From NCBI RefSeq assembly GCF_014202215.1, contig NZ_JACHGB010000005.1, positions 186,001 to 250,000 on the forward strand: a DNA stretch of 64,000 bases. Reading direction: 5' to 3'. Below the pieces are notes generated by a model, which was not told the origin of the DNA, made no database searches, and was given only the letters and a program-made list of their open reading frames with translations. This document shows positions 61,748-64,000 of this stretch, piece by piece (the stretch's first letter is position 1; each line of letters begins with the position of its first letter). Both the position numbers and the translations under genes were made by a program. This DNA is from Quisquiliibacterium transsilvanicum. Lineage in GTDB: Bacteria > Pseudomonadota > Gammaproteobacteria > Burkholderiales > Burkholderiaceae_E.

Positions 61748-62857
61748 ATGCAGTTCATCAGAGCCTCTCGCGATTCCATTCTGAAGCCGCTGACCACGGT
61801 CGCGGGCATCGTCGAGCGCCGGCACACGCTGCCCATCCTCGCCAACGTGCTGCTGCGCAAGGAAGGGGAATCGGTTTCGTTCCTGGCCACCGACGTCGAG
61901 ATCCAGATCCGCACCACGGCATCGCTGGGTGCGGGCGAGGGCGACGGCGCCACCACCGTGTCGGCGCGCAAGCTGATCGACATCCTGCGCGCGCTGCCCG
62001 AGGGGCCTGAGGTGAGCCTCTCGGTCGCCGGCAAGAAGGCGACGATCCAGGCGGGCAAGAGCCGCTTCGCGCTGCAGACGCTCGATGCGGAGGACTTCCC
62101 CACGGTGGCGGTCAACGAGCAGTACGCCGCCTCCTTCGCGCTGCCGCAGAAGCAGCTAAAGCACCTGCTGCACATGGTGCACTTCGCGATGGCCCAGCAG
62201 GACATCCGCTACTACCTGAACGGGCTGCTGCTGGTCACCGAGGGCGACATGGTCCGCGTGGTGGCCACCGACGGTCACCGGCTGGCCTACTGCGAGGCGC
62301 AGCTCGTGGGCGGCACGCTGGCCCGCAACGACGTCATCATTCCGCGCAAGACCGTGCTGGAGCTGCAGCGGCTGCTCGGCGACGTCGACGAGCCGGTGGA
62401 GATCGACGTCGCCGCCAACCAGGTGCGCATCCGCTTCGGCGAGGTCGAGATGGTGAGCAAGCTGGTCGAGGGCAAGTTCCCGGACTACCAGCGCGTGATC
62501 CCCCAGGGCTACACCAGGGCCACCACGGTCTCGCGCGAGGTGCTCGCCTCTTCGCTTGGCCGCGCCTCCATCCTCACCTCCGACAAGTTCCGCGGCGTGC
62601 GCCTGTCGCTGTCGCCGGGGCTGATGCGGGTGCAGACCAGCAATGCCGAGCAGGAGGAGGCGATCGACGAGCTCGAGGTCGACTACGACGGCGAGGCCCT
62701 CGAGATCGGCTTCAACGTCGGCTACCTCCAGGACGTCCTGGCCAACCTGAAGTCCGAGCAGGTGATGCTCGAATTCGGCGACGCCAGCACCAGCGCGCTG
62801 TTGACTGTTCCCGGCGACACCACGTTCCGCTACGTGGTGATGCCGATGCGAATCTGA
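61748..62857 (+). CDS. dnaN: DNA polymerase III beta sliding clamp
   Basis: A 369-residue clamp of three topologically similar domains (about 1-120, 128-250, 251-369). Conserved parts are LPILANVLLRKEGESVSFLATDVEIQI, FPTVAVNEQYAASFALPQKQLKHLL, RVVATDGHRLAYCEAQL and the C-terminal VMPMRI. ATG 61748 is preferred to GTG 61739 from the family start M-Q-F-I. It is 51 bp after dnaA and probably co-transcribed. Confidence 0.97.
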   Translation: MQFIRASRDSILKPLTTVAGIVERRHTLPILANVLLRKEGESVSFLATDVEIQIRTTASLGAGEGDGATTVSARKLIDILRALPEGPEVSLSVAGKKATIQAGKSRFALQTLDAEDFPTVAVNEQYAASFALPQKQLKHLLHMVHFAMAQQDIRYYLNGLLLVTEGDMVRVVATDGHRLAYCEAQLVGGTLARNDVIIPRKTVLELQRLLGDVDEPVEIDVAANQVRIRFGEVEMVSKLVEGKFPDYQRVIPQGYTRATTVSREVLASSLGRASILTSDKFRGVRLSLSPGLMRVQTSNAEQEEAIDELEVDYDGEALEIGFNVGYLQDVLANLKSEQVMLEFGDASTSALLTVPGDTTFRYVVMPMRI

Positions 62858-62868
62858 AGGGTTAATCG

Positions 62869-64000
62869 ATGTCCGAACAGAACTACGACCAGTCTTCGAT
62901 CCAGATCCTCGAGGGGCTCGAGGCCGTCCGCAAGCGCCCGGGAATGTACATCGGGGACACCTCCGACGGCACCGGTCTGCACCACCTCGTCTTCGAGGTG
63001 GTCGACAACTCGATCGACGAGGCGCTGGCCGGGTTCTGCGACGACATCGTCGTCACCATCCACACCGACAACTCCATCTCCGTCACCGACAACGGACGCG
63101 GCATCCCCACCGGGGTGAAGATGGACGACAAGCACGAGCCCAAGCGCTCGGCCGCCGAGATCGCGCTCACCGAGCTGCACGCCGGCGGCAAGTTCAACCA
63201 GAACAGCTACAAGGTGTCGGGCGGGCTGCACGGCGTGGGCGTGTCCTGCGTGAACGCGCTCTCGAAGTGGCTGCGCCTGGTGATCAAGCGCGACGGCAAG
63301 GTGCACATGCTCGAGTTCGAGCGCGGCGTGCTCAAGGACCGCCTGGTCTCGGAGATCGACGACGTGCAGATCTCGCCGATGCGCGTGGTGGGCACCACCG
63401 ACAAGCGCGGCACCGAGGTGCACTTCTCGCCCGACGAGCAGATCTTCACCGACATCGACTTCCACTACGAGATCCTCGCCAAGCGCCTGCGCGAGCTCTC
63501 CTTCCTGAACAACGGCGTGCGCATCCGCCTGGTGGACCAGCGCCAGGGCAAGGAAGAGGACTTCGCGTTCGCCGGCGGCGTGCAGGGCTTCGTCGAGTTC
63601 ATCAACAAGAACAAGACGGTGCTGCACCCGAACGTGTTCCACGCCGTCGGCAGCAAGAACCTCGACAACGGGCTGGCGATCACCGTCGAAGTGGCCATGC
63701 AGTGGAACGACGGCTACAGCGAGCAGGTGCTCTGCTTCACCAACAACATTCCGCAGCGCGACGGCGGCACCCACCTCACCGGCCTGCGCGCGGCGATGAC
63801 CCGCGTCGTCAACAAGTACATCGAAGAGCACGAGTTCGCCAAGAAGGCCAAGGTCGAGACCGCCGGCGACGACATGCGCGAGGGCCTCACCTGCGTGCTT
63901 TCCGTGAAGGTGCCCGAGCCCAAGTTCAGCTCGCAGACCAAAGACAAGCTGGTCTCTTCCGAAGTGCGCGCGCCGGTCGAGGAGCTCGTCGCCAAGGCGC
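62869..64000 (+). CDS. gyrB: DNA gyrase subunit B (3' truncated by window)
   Basis: The first 377 codons are visible: [20 protein letters not shown], then the GHKL ATPase motifs [35 protein letters not shown] and the Gln/Lys loop region. The transducer domain begins around residue 230 and the TOPRIM domain lies beyond the window. Gyrase introduces negative supercoils. The start is 11 bp after the dnaN stop, in the standard dnaA-dnaN-gyrB order (recF is absent between dnaN and gyrB, as usual in Burkholderiales). Confidence 0.98.
   Translation, partial: MSEQNYDQSSIQILEGLEAVRKRPGMYIGDTSDGTGLHHLVFEVVDNSIDEALAGFCDDIVVTIHTDNSISVTDNGRGIPTGVKMDDKHEPKRSAAEIALTELHAGGKFNQNSYKVSGGLHGVGVSCVNALSKWLRLVIKRDGKVHMLEFERGVLKDRLVSEIDDVQISPMRVVGTTDKRGTEVHFSPDEQIFTDIDFHYEILAKRLRELSFLNNGVRIRLVDQRQGKEEDFAFAGGVQGFVEFINKNKTVLHPNVFHAVGSKNLDNGLAITVEVAMQWNDGYSEQVLCFTNNIPQRDGGTHLTGLRAAMTRVVNKYIEEHEFAKKAKVETAGDDMREGLTCVLSVKVPEPKFSSQTKDKLVSSEVRAPVEELVAKA

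Noticed and set aside
62830-63831. Long open frame on the minus strand opposite gyrB (333 codons)
   Set aside because: High GC content leaves antisense frames open; the plus strand encodes an unmistakable GyrB and the antisense protein has no recognisable motif.

Overview
The window is about 64 kb of very GC-rich DNA (around 70 % by eye), densely coding, with no rRNA, tRNA, CRISPR array or insertion sequence seen. The right end carries the classical chromosomal-origin block lrgAB / mnmE-yidC-yidD-rnpA-rpmH / dnaA-dnaN-gyrB. Together with the gene families present (YdcSTUV polyamine importer, NorR-regulated quinol NO reductase, tandem glycine riboswitch, LysR and Crp/Fnr regulators) this points to a betaproteobacterium, most likely Burkholderiales. 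This is an inference from gene content; no taxonomic search was possible.

Layout. 0-5 kb: end of an IclR regulator, a HIT hydrolase, a secreted protein of unknown function, a TauE-type exporter divergent from pdxA, and a CbiM-like membrane protein. 5-13.3 kb (minus strand): a polyamine uptake and degradation operon (LysR regulator, ydcS, ydcT, ydcU, ydcV, aminobutyraldehyde dehydrogenase, omega-aminotransferase) preceded by GTP-dependent PEP carboxykinase. 15-24 kb (mostly plus strand): an FNR-like regulator lacking one iron-sulphur cysteine, a MOSC protein, several conserved proteins, an acyl-CoA ligase, an RBBP9-type hydrolase that has lost its nucleophile, a Hen1-like RNA methyltransferase and a four-domain rhodanese. 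24.3-28.9 kb: a nitric-oxide detoxification module, norR divergent from a hemerythrin gene and norB, with three GGT-N7-ACC enhancer sites and a -24/-12 promoter between them. 29-35.4 kb: tandem glycine riboswitch with a TRIC-family channel, enoyl-CoA hydratase, metal-binding peptide, MFS transporter, RcnB-like protein, YeiH-type exporter and a zinc alcohol dehydrogenase.

35.4-45.8 kb is the most unusual part. An ECF sigma factor/anti-sigma pair (SigF/NrsF type) diverges from an arsS-type radical-SAM gene and a TVP38-flavoprotein fusion. Both directions carry the same promoter motif, TGTAACC-N16-CGAA. Directly downstream are a 57-residue peptide made of seven perfect Gly-x-Lys-x repeats, a HExxH protein resembling peptide beta-hydroxylases, and, convergent with it, a cyanophycin-synthetase-like ATP-grasp ligase without the Mur domain, in an apparent operon with a GT-C-like membrane protein and a DUF2939 protein. 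I read this as a candidate ribosomally made, post-translationally modified peptide (RiPP) system under or next to stress-sigma control. The parts are visible; the function is inference.

45.8-57 kb: cytochrome b561 divergent from a PepSY / OmpR-type regulator / histidine kinase operon with a direct-repeat operator candidate, an acyl-CoA dehydrogenase, a class II Fic protein, a VOC protein, a conserved protein of unknown function, mnmE, a short-chain dehydrogenase, an antitoxin remnant and lrgAB. 57-64 kb: yidC, yidD, rnpA and rpmH read left, away from dnaA, dnaN and gyrB, the last cut by the window end.
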